The notes under the pieces were generated by a model. The model searched no databases and was not told the DNA's origin. It saw only the letters and a program-made list of their open reading frames with translations. Shown here one piece after another: positions 41,762 to 50,430 of a stretch of DNA of 64,000 bases. Origin of the DNA: Cladopsammia gracilis (Eukaryota > Cnidaria > Anthozoa > Scleractinia > Dendrophylliidae); contig JAJGOT010000747.1 of assembly GCA_022457155.1 (NCBI GenBank), forward strand, positions 186,001 through 250,000, in the 5' to 3' direction. Each line of letters starts with the position of its first letter. The stretch's first letter is position 1. The translations under genes and the position numbers were made by a program.

Positions 41762-42253
41762 TCATGTTATGAATATTCTCTCATATTTCTCTTCAATCCT
41801 GTCATTAGAAAGCGTACAAAGATCGCTAATCATGTCATCGATTAATCTCATCTCGTCCACAAACGAATCGTGATCGAAATGTTTTCCTCGCATACAAGAA
41901 CGTAAGTCAATCAATACTTTCTGATACGTTGTATATGCATGTTTACTCATTTCAATCCTTCGATTATAATTCTTGTAATCAGCGTATGTTTTCAATAACA
42001 ATCCCGCACCGGCAATAACTCCTAACGTAACTGGGTTTAGCGTAACTCCGCCTGCTATTGTTCCGACCACGATAAGAAATGAACTACTCAGTTTACAGAA
42101 TAGATTCATCCGCTTGAACCGTCTATATGTCTTTTTATAACACCACCACTTCTTATGGTAAAATCTGTAAAGAGCCTTAATCTCCAACAATCTCTCCTCA
42201 TCAATTGAAGTATCGATATGATTGAATGTGAAAATATCTCGCTTATGTTTCAT
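41762..42253 (-). CDS. Two-helix membrane protein, 163 aa
   Basis: A basic, aromatic N-terminal third (YRFYHKKWWCYKKTYRR) is followed by two adjacent hydrophobic helices (~55-95; SSSFLIVVGTIAGGVTLNPV and LGVIAGAGLLL) joined by a short turn, then a helical, charged C-terminal half. This resembles SLATT-type two-helix membrane proteins, but no family is certain. It could sit in an internal virion membrane or a host membrane. It stands alone between the left-arm genes and the fibre gene, convergent with the former. Confidence 0.65.
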   Translation of the reverse strand: MKHKRDIFTFNHIDTSIDEERLLEIKALYRFYHKKWWCYKKTYRRFKRMNLFCKLSSSFLIVVGTIAGGVTLNPVTLGVIAGAGLLLKTYADYKNYNRRIEMSKHAYTTYQKVLIDLRSCMRGKHFDHDSFVDEMRLIDDMISDLCTLSNDRIEEKYERIFIT

Positions 42254-42289
42254 ATTTTAAAATTATAATAATAAAATTTTAAACATAAA

Positions 42290-42418
42290 ATGATTGCAAG
42301 CGTTTTCTTTCTTGTCTCTTTTATAAATGAACATATCTTTCAAGATTTATCTCCTCAATGGTTAAGAGAATGTCGAGAAATCACAAGAGAGGTTGTAGAA
42401 GCGCTTGAACAGATCTAG
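42290..42418 (+). CDS. Possible 42-aa hydrophobic-start peptide
   Basis: ATG at 42290 opens a frame beginning MIASVFFLVSFI, then a charged helix (LRECREITREVVEALEQI). It is divergent from the 163-aa gene with a short AT-rich gap, and it is followed by a hairpin of the type that separates other genes here. Hypothetical. Confidence 0.4.
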   Translation: MIASVFFLVSFINEHIFQDLSPQWLRECREITREVVEALEQI

Positions 42419-42445
42419 CTAAATCTACTGTGTGAAAGATCGTCT

Positions 42446-42474
42446 AATTTATTATACGTAGCGTATAATAAATT
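42446..42474. terminator. TTATTATAC…GTATAATAA hairpin, copy 1
   Basis: 12-bp stem AATTTATTATAC/GTATAATAAATT with a 5-nt loop, lying between two converging genes (stops at 42418 and 42487). The same hairpin core recurs at 47002, 48285 and 50876. Confidence 0.6.
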
Positions 42475-42486
42475 TTTATGAGAAAC

Positions 42487-44094
42487 TTAAGAGATCGGTT
42501 CAAGTAGAAGATTTACCAAACATTTATTGATTGCAGGGGTAGTACCCTGATCACTTTGTACTCTCACCCGAAATGTATCACACTCAGTCAAAATAATATC
42601 TCTATCCAGGTGACAGACCTGCTTCTTACCACCCTCTCCTCTTCCTATCACATTGTTTATCAACACAAAAATAGGAGGGTATGTTTCAAGCGTATCGAGG
42701 ATCTTAATACAACATTTTACAATTTTACAATTTTCTGGAACCATTTCTTCTTCTTCCTCTCCTAAAAATAGAGCAAATGTTTGGTTCGTAGTTTTCTTGT
42801 AAAGACCGTTGATAAATACACCACAACTGTTGAGACTTGGTGAATTGATAATTGCATGATTATTCATATCGAGTGTAGTCTGCATTAGCATTTTCCCACC
42901 TTCCAAAATATAAGGAGTATCGTAAACACTTGCCGGTACATCTGAATGGTTTCCTTTTATTCCGTAAATTATAAGGTAAGCTTGAGCTTGCGAAGCTGAT
43001 GTTGGCGAACCGCTACATTTTAGATCAACCCTTATATACTCCGGTGGTGAAATTTTCCACTTATGCATGTTTACAATGCTTCGACTGTAATTAGTAAAGT
43101 TTTTTGTTGATTGTTTATTTATATTGAGAGAAGTCGATTGAACATCGACGCTAACACCGCTCATCGTAGGCGGGATAAATTCGATACAAACGGTATATTC
43201 ACCCTCTGGTAATTTATACATATTAAAACCGATTCTTGATGAGTAGCTATTTAGCGGATGTTTGTGTAATAGCAACGCATAAACTTTTCTGTTTAGCGTA
43301 TGCGGCGACTCCACCAAATCGACTATTCCGGTGACGGTTATATCATGCTCGGAAGAGCTTTCATCAACATTTTCCATTATGTACCGGAACTCATCTTTCA
43401 AATTTGATGAGTCGCTGATATGTGATTCGTCAACATATTTTTTGAGCTTCGCTTCTACCTCGTTCATATGAACTACCACATTTCCTATCCTGAGTCTAAG
43501 ATTTCTATCAACGTAAGATTTTGGTGTAGCTTGATGATTAAGAGTCGGTGTTGCAATATTGTTGATATAACTACTATTCATATCCAAAATACCGGTCATT
43601 GTTCCACCTGTCAAAGAAAGCTTTTTGGTTGTCTCGGTGTCTACATATCTTTTATTTGCTCCTTGGTCGGCGACCGTCGGGTCCTTTACATTGTAAACCG
43701 TATTGTTTCCCATATCTAAACTAGTCTCCATCGGAAACGTCTCTTTGCGAGATAAGAAAATATTTTTGACATCGTTGTAAGAGACAAGATTGTTATAATT
43801 TGCTCCTAAATCGTGATATGATTGTTGTTTCGAATGGACAACATTGAAACGTTGCTTTAGATCGATATTTTTCACAACCTCATGCGTAGGTTCAGGAGCG
43901 TTGGGATGAAATTTTTTCAGAGTCACCATATTGACAGCGCATAAATCGTTATCTTCGTCCGTGTCCATATTTGTGATAAGTTTTCTGTTCATGTCGATCT
44001 CTCCGGGAAGAATCAATCTATTTCCTCGAAGATCTAAATCACCGCTCGCGTGAATTAAGGCATGGCTCCTCGTGTAATATTGGGTTTTCATCAT
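42487..44094 (-). CDS. Tail-fibre-like Polinton protein
   Basis: 535 residues. The N-terminal ~200 residues hold four or so copies of a repeat typical of bacteriophage tail fibres and other trimeric shafts: L/IDM-x2-N-x-I/V-x-N-x6-D/H-Q-A-x-K-x-Y-V-D, with SLTGGTMTGILDM in between. A short helical stretch (~205-245) is followed by two beta-rich regions, the last resembling a globular head. By analogy this is a trimeric receptor-binding or surface fibre of the predicted particle. It is on the opposite strand from the capsid genes, next to a shorter protein with the same repeat. Confidence 0.75.
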   Translation of the reverse strand: MMKTQYYTRSHALIHASGDLDLRGNRLILPGEIDMNRKLITNMDTDEDNDLCAVNMVTLKKFHPNAPEPTHEVVKNIDLKQRFNVVHSKQQSYHDLGANYNNLVSYNDVKNIFLSRKETFPMETSLDMGNNTVYNVKDPTVADQGANKRYVDTETTKKLSLTGGTMTGILDMNSSYINNIATPTLNHQATPKSYVDRNLRLRIGNVVVHMNEVEAKLKKYVDESHISDSSNLKDEFRYIMENVDESSSEHDITVTGIVDLVESPHTLNRKVYALLLHKHPLNSYSSRIGFNMYKLPEGEYTVCIEFIPPTMSGVSVDVQSTSLNINKQSTKNFTNYSRSIVNMHKWKISPPEYIRVDLKCSGSPTSASQAQAYLIIYGIKGNHSDVPASVYDTPYILEGGKMLMQTTLDMNNHAIINSPSLNSCGVFINGLYKKTTNQTFALFLGEEEEEMVPENCKIVKCCIKILDTLETYPPIFVLINNVIGRGEGGKKQVCHLDRDIILTECDTFRVRVQSDQGTTPAINKCLVNLLLEPIS

Positions 44095-44109
44095 TTTTTC
44101 TAGCTTTAT

Positions 44110-44700
44110 TCAGCAACCCCTAATATTTGATCTTATGATCATGCACTAAGAAACAAAACCATTTTTGGATGATTCCGTGTGTCTGTTGGGGGTCACATGA
44201 CCAGCCACGCCCTAAATTATGCAAAATTTAGAATTTTCAGATTACGGCATGAAAATTCAATTAAAAGCTCCCGTTTTTCCTTCCTTAGTCTTCAATTTAC
44301 AGAGTGATACGTCAAATTAAACGGGGAATTTCGAAAACTGTTATTGCTGCATAATTATTCATTGTTTTCCTCTAGTCCCAGTCCCCCTCTAAAATTAAAA
44401 CGTTATAATTTACAGAAAACAAATAACTTTGGAAAACCCCGATTAGTTCTATAAACTCTGTACTAATGGTCATTGATAGAAAACAAATTAAGTAGAAAAA
44501 TATTTTTCCAAAATCTCGTAAAGTTCGATCGAAAAAAATTGCTAAAAATTGGGCGTGGCAAGTCACGTGACGTAGCAAGTCCATTCATGTAAGCGAAAAA
44601 TTTTTATTTCAACAATTATAAGCCTCTTAGAAAGTTTAAAGTCAATAAGTCAAATATGTTTTAAAATAAACCACCCCCCTTTAAATCGAACGAGACCCAT
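44110..44700. mobile_element. Possible MITE between fibre-like genes
   Basis: This ~0.6-kb non-coding gap contains an imperfect inverted repeat, GGTCACATGACCAGCCACGC at 44191 against GGGCGTGGCAAGTCACGTGA at about 44550, a style common in marine-invertebrate MITEs. It separates two reading frames with the same repeat type. Exact ends and target duplication were not resolved. Confidence 0.4.
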
Positions 44701-44703
44701 TCC

Positions 44704-44982
44704 TTAATTCACCCGAGCGGTCATATGAGTCGATCCATCAACAAGAATAACATCTGTCCGATCTGGTTTCCTACGTAGTTGCACGTCCATCTGATGTTTT
44801 GTTATCACATCATCATTTCCCACTCCTTCACCAACATTTACAAGACGTTTTTGTTGAATATCGTAATTGTTATTGACATCTAATTTCAAACCGGTATGAG
44901 CATGCACTTGTTGATTAAAATTTTTTATATATTCACTCACATCGAAATTACTGTATCTTCTGATATTATTAAAAATACCCAT
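44704..44982 (-). CDS. Short fibre-repeat protein, possibly truncated
   Basis: 92 residues with one copy of the shaft repeat (YDIQQKRLVNVGEGVGNDDV, then ITKHQMD) that also opens the 535-aa protein. It ends right where a repeat strand would continue (GSTHMTARVN). It is either a free base or adaptor piece or the 5' exon-like part of a fibre gene cut by the insertion at 44110-44700. Confidence 0.55.
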   Translation of the reverse strand: MGIFNNIRRYSNFDVSEYIKNFNQQVHAHTGLKLDVNNNYDIQQKRLVNVGEGVGNDDVITKHQMDVQLRRKPDRTDVILVDGSTHMTARVN

Positions 44983-45030
44983 CGTAAGAATGTTACTACT
45001 AGTAGTATTAATAATTAATACATATAATTT

Positions 45031-45666
45031 TTAAAAAGTCTCATCAAAGTTCTTAGCAACACTTTTCTTTTCTTTGTCTAAAAATAAGAATTCATATGGA
45101 CCAAGTTTATCAAAAAGAACCGGATCTATTAGATTTTCTTGCGCAATCAGATTTAAATGTTTTTTAGTCGTCGGCGGATACAAAATCATGTGGGAACAGT
45201 TCTGTCGGAGTTTCTGAGGAACATCGTAATAAGACTGGGATAGATAGATCGGGGAAATTTTATGATGTCGACCATCTGTATAATGATTGGCGATTTTGTT
45301 TTGAACTGCTTGAGGAGCGTTAATAAGATCATCAAAAACCACTACTTTTCTATTATCGTTCGGATAGTCTGTCGTATCCATAATATCATCTTCTCCGTAA
45401 AGTTCTAAAATATCATATCCGACTCTTTGACTGGCTTTTTCCATTAATTTCTGCAAGTCTTGGATTTTATCCTGATGTTGATTTGGTGAGTATAGATAAA
45501 TCTTATCATAATAAATGAGCGGCTTTCTAAGAATATGCATTAAGGTGTTTGTTTTTCCACATCGAGTTTGACCAGTTATCAGCATACGGAAATCTTCATT
45601 AAGAAAATCATTTAACGAACGATTATTATCGTTATTTTTTATCACATCATAATTCGGTATTTTCAT
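45031..45666 (-). CDS. FtsK/HerA-type genome-packaging ATPase
   Basis: 211 residues. Walker A GQTRCGKT (32-39), Walker B KVVVFDDL (107-114; acidic pair 112-113), and a downstream polar sensor region (PIYLSQSYYDVPQKLRQNCS) match A32-like packaging ATPases of Polintons, adenovirus-like and NCLDV-type lineages. Expected role: pumping element DNA into an icosahedral capsid. Length is normal for Polintons. It reads away from the structural operon and shares a 147-bp intergenic region with it. Confidence 0.93.
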   Translation of the reverse strand: MKIPNYDVIKNNDNNRSLNDFLNEDFRMLITGQTRCGKTNTLMHILRKPLIYYDKIYLYSPNQHQDKIQDLQKLMEKASQRVGYDILELYGEDDIMDTTDYPNDNRKVVVFDDLINAPQAVQNKIANHYTDGRHHKISPIYLSQSYYDVPQKLRQNCSHMILYPPTTKKHLNLIAQENLIDPVLFDKLGPYEFLFLDKEKKSVAKNFDETF

Positions 45667-45685
45667 TTTATTTAATAAACATTTA

Positions 45686-45781
45686 AACTTAAATGATTAT
45701 TTTACAGTTACCGTTAGGTAATAAACTTAAGTGTTTATTTTACAGATATTTAAAAATAACTTAAATGTTTATTTTACAGAT
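45686..45781. promoter_or_regulatory. Three direct repeats in the divergent promoter region
   Basis: AACTTAAATGTTTATTTTAC-type blocks start at 45686, 45724 and 45758 (24 bp each, 1-4 differences). They lie between the divergent ATPase and 389-aa genes and are candidate regulator sites for the structural module. Confidence 0.6.
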
Positions 45782-45813
45782 AAATTAAATAACTTATATG
45801 TAAATTATAAATT

Positions 45814-46983
45814 ATGGATATTGATAAGATCAAAAAATATGCAGATTTAGAATTTGAAGGTTTTAAAATTGCTAAAGCAGTTACTGATGTAAAGAATGAG
45901 GTGAAAAATAAAGAACAGGTTCGCGATATTGCGATGAGTGATTATTTTAAAACTCTGAGAGAACCGCTAATTGAACAACAACGCAAAACAGATGAAAAAC
46001 AGGACAAAGTAATTCAGCAATTAAAAGAAAATCAGTTAGCTTTGACCAGCGGTTTCAAAGATCTGGTTGAAACTAACAAGGATATTTTAACATTGAATAA
46101 AGAGCTACCATTTCCTGGTGGTGACCAACCACCAACGGATACGCTACCGATACCTGCACCACCGACGGCTAAAATAATAACTGCTGAACCAAATAAGATG
46201 TTCACAGAAAGCGAATTAGAATTTTTAAAAGAAACTTTTCATGAACCTAATGATCTACTTAAAATGAGCGATCAACAGTTAACTGAAACTTATAATGAAG
46301 CCAAAGATGAGAACAGAAGTGTCGGAATAAAGATAGGTGGTTTGAAAAGGAGAAAACCAAAGACAGAAGAAGAAAAACAACAACTCGATTATGATCTGAA
46401 AATATATGAAAGAACAAGAGATATATTAGACAGATATTTAACAACAATTAAGAATGTAAAAATTTTACCGCAATATACAAAACAAAAACAAGGTGAAGGG
46501 GTACGTAGGTATAAGCAGCCAAGACGGAACGCCTATAAGATTCAGAACAATCAGTATGGAGGATTGATAATAGATATGACAAAGTTAATGAAAGATAAGA
46601 GATTAAACGCTTATCGTGGTGGAAAATTAATTTATCAAGCCGATGCTGATAAATCGCTGATCGATTTACTAATGAAAAGATACAATCCTAAAACAAAATA
46701 TAGTATGAACGCTGTAAAAGTTTTTAATGATTTAAATATGTTGAGTAATTTACCTCCTCATAAATCATCTGGTAAATCGAAAATTATAGGTTCAAGTATA
46801 GTTTATTATGATGATCCTAACAAATTGGCAGACAGAATGAAGATAATAATCGGTTCGATGGCTGCCGGTAATAATTCACCTGTTTTGAAAAATGATTTAT
46901 CACAAATTAACGATGAGCTGTTAAGAATAGGGGCAATAGATAAGACAGCTCATGAGAAATTATATAAAAAATATTTAGCGTAA
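45814..46983 (+). CDS. Conserved Polinton protein, coiled-coil, 389 aa
   Basis: First gene of the rightward structural set. The N-terminal ~95 residues are charged helices likely to form a coiled coil. A proline-rich linker (PFPGGDQPPTDTLPIPAPPT) follows, then a long helical region and a C-terminal block with KPRRNAYK-like basic and RGGKLIY, SLIDLLMKRYNPK and NNSPVLKND motifs that I recognise as typical of Polinton genomes. The biochemical role is unknown; position suggests a virion or scaffolding protein. Confidence 0.6.
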   Translation: MDIDKIKKYADLEFEGFKIAKAVTDVKNEVKNKEQVRDIAMSDYFKTLREPLIEQQRKTDEKQDKVIQQLKENQLALTSGFKDLVETNKDILTLNKELPFPGGDQPPTDTLPIPAPPTAKIITAEPNKMFTESELEFLKETFHEPNDLLKMSDQQLTETYNEAKDENRSVGIKIGGLKRRKPKTEEEKQQLDYDLKIYERTRDILDRYLTTIKNVKILPQYTKQKQGEGVRRYKQPRRNAYKIQNNQYGGLIIDMTKLMKDKRLNAYRGGKLIYQADADKSLIDLLMKRYNPKTKYSMNAVKVFNDLNMLSNLPPHKSSGKSKIIGSSIVYYDDPNKLADRMKIIIGSMAAGNNSPVLKNDLSQINDELLRIGAIDKTAHEKLYKKYLA

Positions 46984-47001
46984 TTAAAAAATAAAAAGTA
47001 T

Positions 47002-47026
47002 TTTATTATACGGAACGTATAATAAA
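47002..47026 (+). promoter_or_regulatory. TTATTATAC…GTATAATAA hairpin, copy 2
   Basis: 11-bp stem with a 3-nt loop, ending one base before the minor capsid ATG at 47028 and beginning 18 nt past the previous stop. Confidence 0.65.
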
Positions 47027-47027
47027 G

Positions 47028-47789
47028 ATGGATGTTAACAGAACGCTAGTTTTCAAATCTATAGATGCAAGAAAACAAAATCCTAATAATAAACCTGGAA
47101 ATTTTACTGTAAGGTTTACTCCTGAGCTGTTATTGGATGATAACAAGCAATGTTTTTTGGCATTGGATCATCTTAGCATGACTGCGAGTTGGCATAACAT
47201 TCGTCCCGAATATGATAACGACAAACTAAAAATATCGAAAGATAAAGGTCAAACGTACGAAACGATTACTTTTCCATCAGGGGTTTATGATTACGAAGAT
47301 ATAAATGATTTTATCCACAAAACGATCGGTAAGATACCCAATACGGAAGAATATGGAATTAACGTATTGTTTGATCTTACAACTTACAAGGTATTTATTC
47401 AATTATCTACCGATTATCGCATCGATTTCCAATCGAGTGGAAATTTTAATATTTTACTCGGATTCGAATCGAAAGTTTTAACGAGCACCGCCTACGGGAA
47501 AAATTTCCCTAATATCAGTAACAGCATCGATAATCTTTACGTAAAATGTAGTTTGTTGAGTGATTCAATCGTTTCAGGAAAGCGAAGTAATACCTTATTC
47601 ACATTCTCAACAAATACAAAAACAAGGTCTTTACCTTTTGAAATCTACCCAAGAGTAAATTATTTATGGCATAAGATGAATAGAAAAGACATATCCGAAG
47701 TAACCTTTTACTTGGTCGATGACGAAGATAGAAATGTTGATCTGAACGATATCGATATTTCCATAACCGTAGTGTTAAAAGAAGTATAA
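47028..47789 (+). CDS. Minor capsid (penton) protein, single jelly roll
   Basis: 253 residues with the organisation of Polinton minor capsid proteins: FLALDHLSMTASWHNI in the first third, ITFPSGVYDYEDINDFI, then a ligand of beta strands (FDLTTYKVFIQLSTDYRIDF, LLGFES) and a C-terminal strand ITVVLKEV. A single jelly roll forming pentameric vertices is the established role. It stands two genes before the major capsid gene, the usual order, and is preceded by a hairpin that nearly touches its ATG. Confidence 0.85.
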   Translation: MDVNRTLVFKSIDARKQNPNNKPGNFTVRFTPELLLDDNKQCFLALDHLSMTASWHNIRPEYDNDKLKISKDKGQTYETITFPSGVYDYEDINDFIHKTIGKIPNTEEYGINVLFDLTTYKVFIQLSTDYRIDFQSSGNFNILLGFESKVLTSTAYGKNFPNISNSIDNLYVKCSLLSDSIVSGKRSNTLFTFSTNTKTRSLPFEIYPRVNYLWHKMNRKDISEVTFYLVDDEDRNVDLNDIDISITVVLKEV

Positions 47790-47831
47790 TTTTATTTATA
47801 TAAATTAAAACTTAGGCACTTTGGCTTACAC

Positions 47832-48269
47832 ATGGAAGAACAAAGAAGGATTAGAAATTTTGATACAGGAGAAATTTCTTATATTAACTCTATAGATCAC
47901 TCTGTGGATAGCGATAGCGGTAGTGGTTTCTTTGACATATTTACAAAAATCGGTAAAACTATAACAGGAAAAACAGCAAGTAAATTAGCTAGTAAAGCAG
48001 CAGAAAAACTTATTGAAAAAGGTGCTGAAAAGGTTGGAGAAGAGAGTGGCAAACTTCTTGGTGAAAAGATCTATGACAAGTTTTCCACAAGAGGTAAAAA
48101 AGAACCTGCTGCACCACCGCCATCACCACCGGCACCGGTACCACAAATTTCAGGGGAAACAAAAGGAGATGAAATTATTAAATTTTTAAACGAAGAAGCT
48201 TCGCATAAAAAAGAGAAGAAAGAAGACAAATATCAATATATTAGAAATATCATAAATGATTTGATTTAA
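47832..48269 (+). CDS. Small virion-type protein with amphipathic segment
   Basis: 145 residues. A glycine-led hydrophobic/amphipathic stretch (SGFFDIFTKIGKTITG, ~30-46) is followed by alternating A/K helices, a proline-rich linker (PPPSPPAPVP) and a basic helical tail. This form suits a membrane-active or DNA-condensing minor virion protein, comparable in style to adenoviral internal proteins. No sequence family is certain. It lies between the two capsid genes. Confidence 0.55.
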   Translation: MEEQRRIRNFDTGEISYINSIDHSVDSDSGSGFFDIFTKIGKTITGKTASKLASKAAEKLIEKGAEKVGEESGKLLGEKIYDKFSTRGKKEPAAPPPSPPAPVPQISGETKGDEIIKFLNEEASHKKEKKEDKYQYIRNIINDLI

Positions 48270-48284
48270 TTTTAAAAATAATTT

Positions 48285-48308
48285 CTTATTATACTAACGT
48301 ATAATAAG
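48285..48308 (+). promoter_or_regulatory. TTATTATAC…GTATAATAA hairpin, copy 3
   Basis: 10-bp stem CTTATTATAC/GTATAATAAG with a 4-nt loop, ending one base before the major capsid ATG at 48310. Confidence 0.65.
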
Positions 48309-48309
48309 A

Positions 48310-49608
48310 ATGAGTTTCAGAAATCCTGAATTGGTCAAACGTTATGAATACGTATCCTACGATTTGGAAACACCGCTAATCGATAATATCGCAAATAATA
48401 ATAGACAGGTTAAGAATAATTATCGATTCACAGTTGATAACTCTTCAGAAGCAAATCCGATCGATTGGTATAACGCATATTTGGAAGTAGATTTCAAACT
48501 TGTTACACTTGCTGATAGTACAACCGGTATAACAGCAGGACCAAATAACGGTAATCAAGATTGTACCACAACTAATGGTCATACATTTATAAAACAGATT
48601 CAGGTTGAGTGCAACGGGATAACCGTTTATAATAACACAAGAGCCAATGAAACATCGAACGTACTTTCCCTCTTAAAATATACAAAAAGTTATGCCGACA
48701 CGATCGGTAAAGATCAGTTTTTATATTTAGATTCATCCACAGGAACAACAGAAGCACGACCAGCTCAAGCGCTATATAACGAAGGTTTTGCTAGAAGAAA
48801 GATTTTGACGGATGCTGCAGCTATCAATAAGATATCGATTCCGTTAAATCTATACAGCTATTTTGCAGCTTTCAAAAATAATCTTCACCCGAATATCAAG
48901 ACAAATCTTCTTATAGAACTTGAAAGCGATAACAATATAATTTTCAGAAAAGGAGCTGCTCCAGATAGTAAAGTGATTCTAACAAAATTAAGATTGTGGT
49001 GTCCAAAAATTATTTTCAATGGATTAGGTATGAAACAGTATCTTAATGATTATTTGAAACCCAAAAAATGGACCTATTTGAGAGAGCATTCTGAAATATC
49101 ACAATCAACATCTGTAAATAACTCCTTTCGAATAAGTACAGGAATTAGGAGACCGAGGCATGTATTTTTATGGGTTGTTCCCGATGCAAACTATAATAAT
49201 CAGGAGCGAAATATATTTACTTTCGATACATTTACAATCGGTGCAAACAATCGATATTTTTCTAAAGCACACTTGCTAATAAATAATAGTATCCAGTATC
49301 CTCAATTAGAAATGACATCAAACGAAGAGTCAAGACTTTACAGAGCTTTGTTATCCTACAGTTCCGCTTACAACGATTTTTTAAGCGGAGCAATAATTGA
49401 CCGATCAAATTTCAGAAATCTTTTTGGAATTCTATACTTTAATCTTAGAAACCAAGAAGAAGATGTAAAAGATGGTACAGTTGCACTTACTTTCAATTAT
49501 GAATTGAACGGAGATAATCCAACAAATTATAGATTAAATGCTTTAGTTTTACACGAAAAAGAGATAGAGTTATACACTGAATCTGGAAAAATATTAATAA
49601 AAGCGTAA
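48310..49608 (+). CDS. Major capsid protein, double jelly roll
   Basis: 432 residues. The N-terminus is typical of Polinton capsids (YDLETPLIDNI, NNYRFTVDNSS, WYNAYLEVDFKL). Two jelly-roll halves are separated by LRLWCPKIIFNGLGMKQYLN near residue 235-255. The second half has FLWVVPDANYNNQERNIFTF and ends LHEKEIELYTESGKILIKA. It is expected to form trimers that tile an icosahedral shell, as for other double-jelly-roll lineages. Length and order fit published Polintons. Full-length with no breaks. Confidence 0.9.
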   Translation: MSFRNPELVKRYEYVSYDLETPLIDNIANNNRQVKNNYRFTVDNSSEANPIDWYNAYLEVDFKLVTLADSTTGITAGPNNGNQDCTTTNGHTFIKQIQVECNGITVYNNTRANETSNVLSLLKYTKSYADTIGKDQFLYLDSSTGTTEARPAQALYNEGFARRKILTDAAAINKISIPLNLYSYFAAFKNNLHPNIKTNLLIELESDNNIIFRKGAAPDSKVILTKLRLWCPKIIFNGLGMKQYLNDYLKPKKWTYLREHSEISQSTSVNNSFRISTGIRRPRHVFLWVVPDANYNNQERNIFTFDTFTIGANNRYFSKAHLLINNSIQYPQLEMTSNEESRLYRALLSYSSAYNDFLSGAIIDRSNFRNLFGILYFNLRNQEEDVKDGTVALTFNYELNGDNPTNYRLNALVLHEKEIELYTESGKILIKA

Positions 49609-49641
49609 ATCTAATTAAAATTATATTTTGTAAAAATAAAA

Positions 49642-50430
49642 ATGGCTACAGCGTATTTTGCATATGGAGTAAATTTGTCTCAAGGACAGCTACATAAACT
49701 TAAAAAAGCATATGACGATAACTCTCAAATTACGATAAGGTTGACTAAAAATAATCTGAAAGGGTCGCATGAGTTGATGTTGACAAAAACCCAGATTAAT
49801 AAGATTAATAAAGCGTTAAAAAACGGTACCGGTGCTGATATCAAAATATCAAAAACACAGATTCGTAAAGCGATCACCGTAGGCGGTAGTTTGTGGTCTT
49901 CACTATTATCACTCGGTGCAAAGTTACTACCTTTTGCAACAAAAGCGGCAACAAAGGTGGTTCCTTTAGCTACAAAAGCGGCTACAAAAGTATTACCTCA
50001 TTTAGCTACAGGAGCGTTAGGCGCTTTGGGAAGTCTCGGTATCGATAAGATTTTTGGTAACGGAATTACGATACCGTTTGATTTTCTTCCTCAACTACTA
50101 CGTATCAAAGGATTAACACAAGGGCAAACGCAAGTTGTGAGAAATGGTATGCAAACCGGTAGCGGAATAACATTTAAACCTACGCAAAGACAGATAAATG
50201 GAGGATTTTTAGGAACACTTGCTGGAATCGGAATTCCTATGGCTATAGAGCTAGCTTCAAAACTTTTTGGAAAAGGGCTATCTGTAAGTCCGTATGAAGG
50301 TTACGGATTACAGGTACCGAAATCATCGAGAGGTAGAGGATTACAAATTTCTCCAAAATATCCATACCAACCTCCACCTTTTTACAGATCATGGGGTGAA
50401 AAAAACCCAAATTTAGGGATGTACCGTTAA
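49642..50430 (+). CDS. Conserved Polinton structural protein with membrane-active segments
   Basis: 262 residues. The N-terminal ~75 hold LTKTQINKINKALKNGTGAD, then ISKTQIRKAI. A repetitive A/K/T-rich stretch (LPFATKAATKVVPLATKAAT) and a glycine-rich hydrophobic segment follow (~120-135), then a second hydrophobic stretch (GFLGTLAGIGIPMAIELASK, ~198-217) and a proline-rich end. A related protein is found beside the protease in many cnidarian Polintons as I recall. It may be a protein VI/penton-like internal protein. Its last codons contain the slippery heptamer A_AAA_AAC at 50400-50406, through which the protease could be made as a fusion. Confidence 0.65.
   Translation: MATAYFAYGVNLSQGQLHKLKKAYDDNSQITIRLTKNNLKGSHELMLTKTQINKINKALKNGTGADIKISKTQIRKAITVGGSLWSSLLSLGAKLLPFATKAATKVVPLATKAATKVLPHLATGALGALGSLGIDKIFGNGITIPFDFLPQLLRIKGLTQGQTQVVRNGMQTGSGITFKPTQRQINGGFLGTLAGIGIPMAIELASKLFGKGLSVSPYEGYGLQVPKSSRGRGLQISPKYPYQPPPFYRSWGEKNPNLGMYR
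50400..50406 (+). promoter_or_regulatory. A_AAA_AAC slippery heptamer
   Basis: The heptamer is in the correct phase of the upstream frame (GA-A AAA AAC). A -1 slip enters the protease frame at CCC, before the upstream TAA at 50428. An AT-rich 10-bp stem (AAAAATACCT/AGGTATTTTT) lies ~60 nt further on, which is more distant than usual for a stimulator. Confidence 0.55.

Noticed and set aside
44094..44700. Intron joining the two fibre-like frames
   Set aside because: No convincing GT…AG pair linking the frames, and other Polinton genes here are intronless. A MITE-type insertion fits better.
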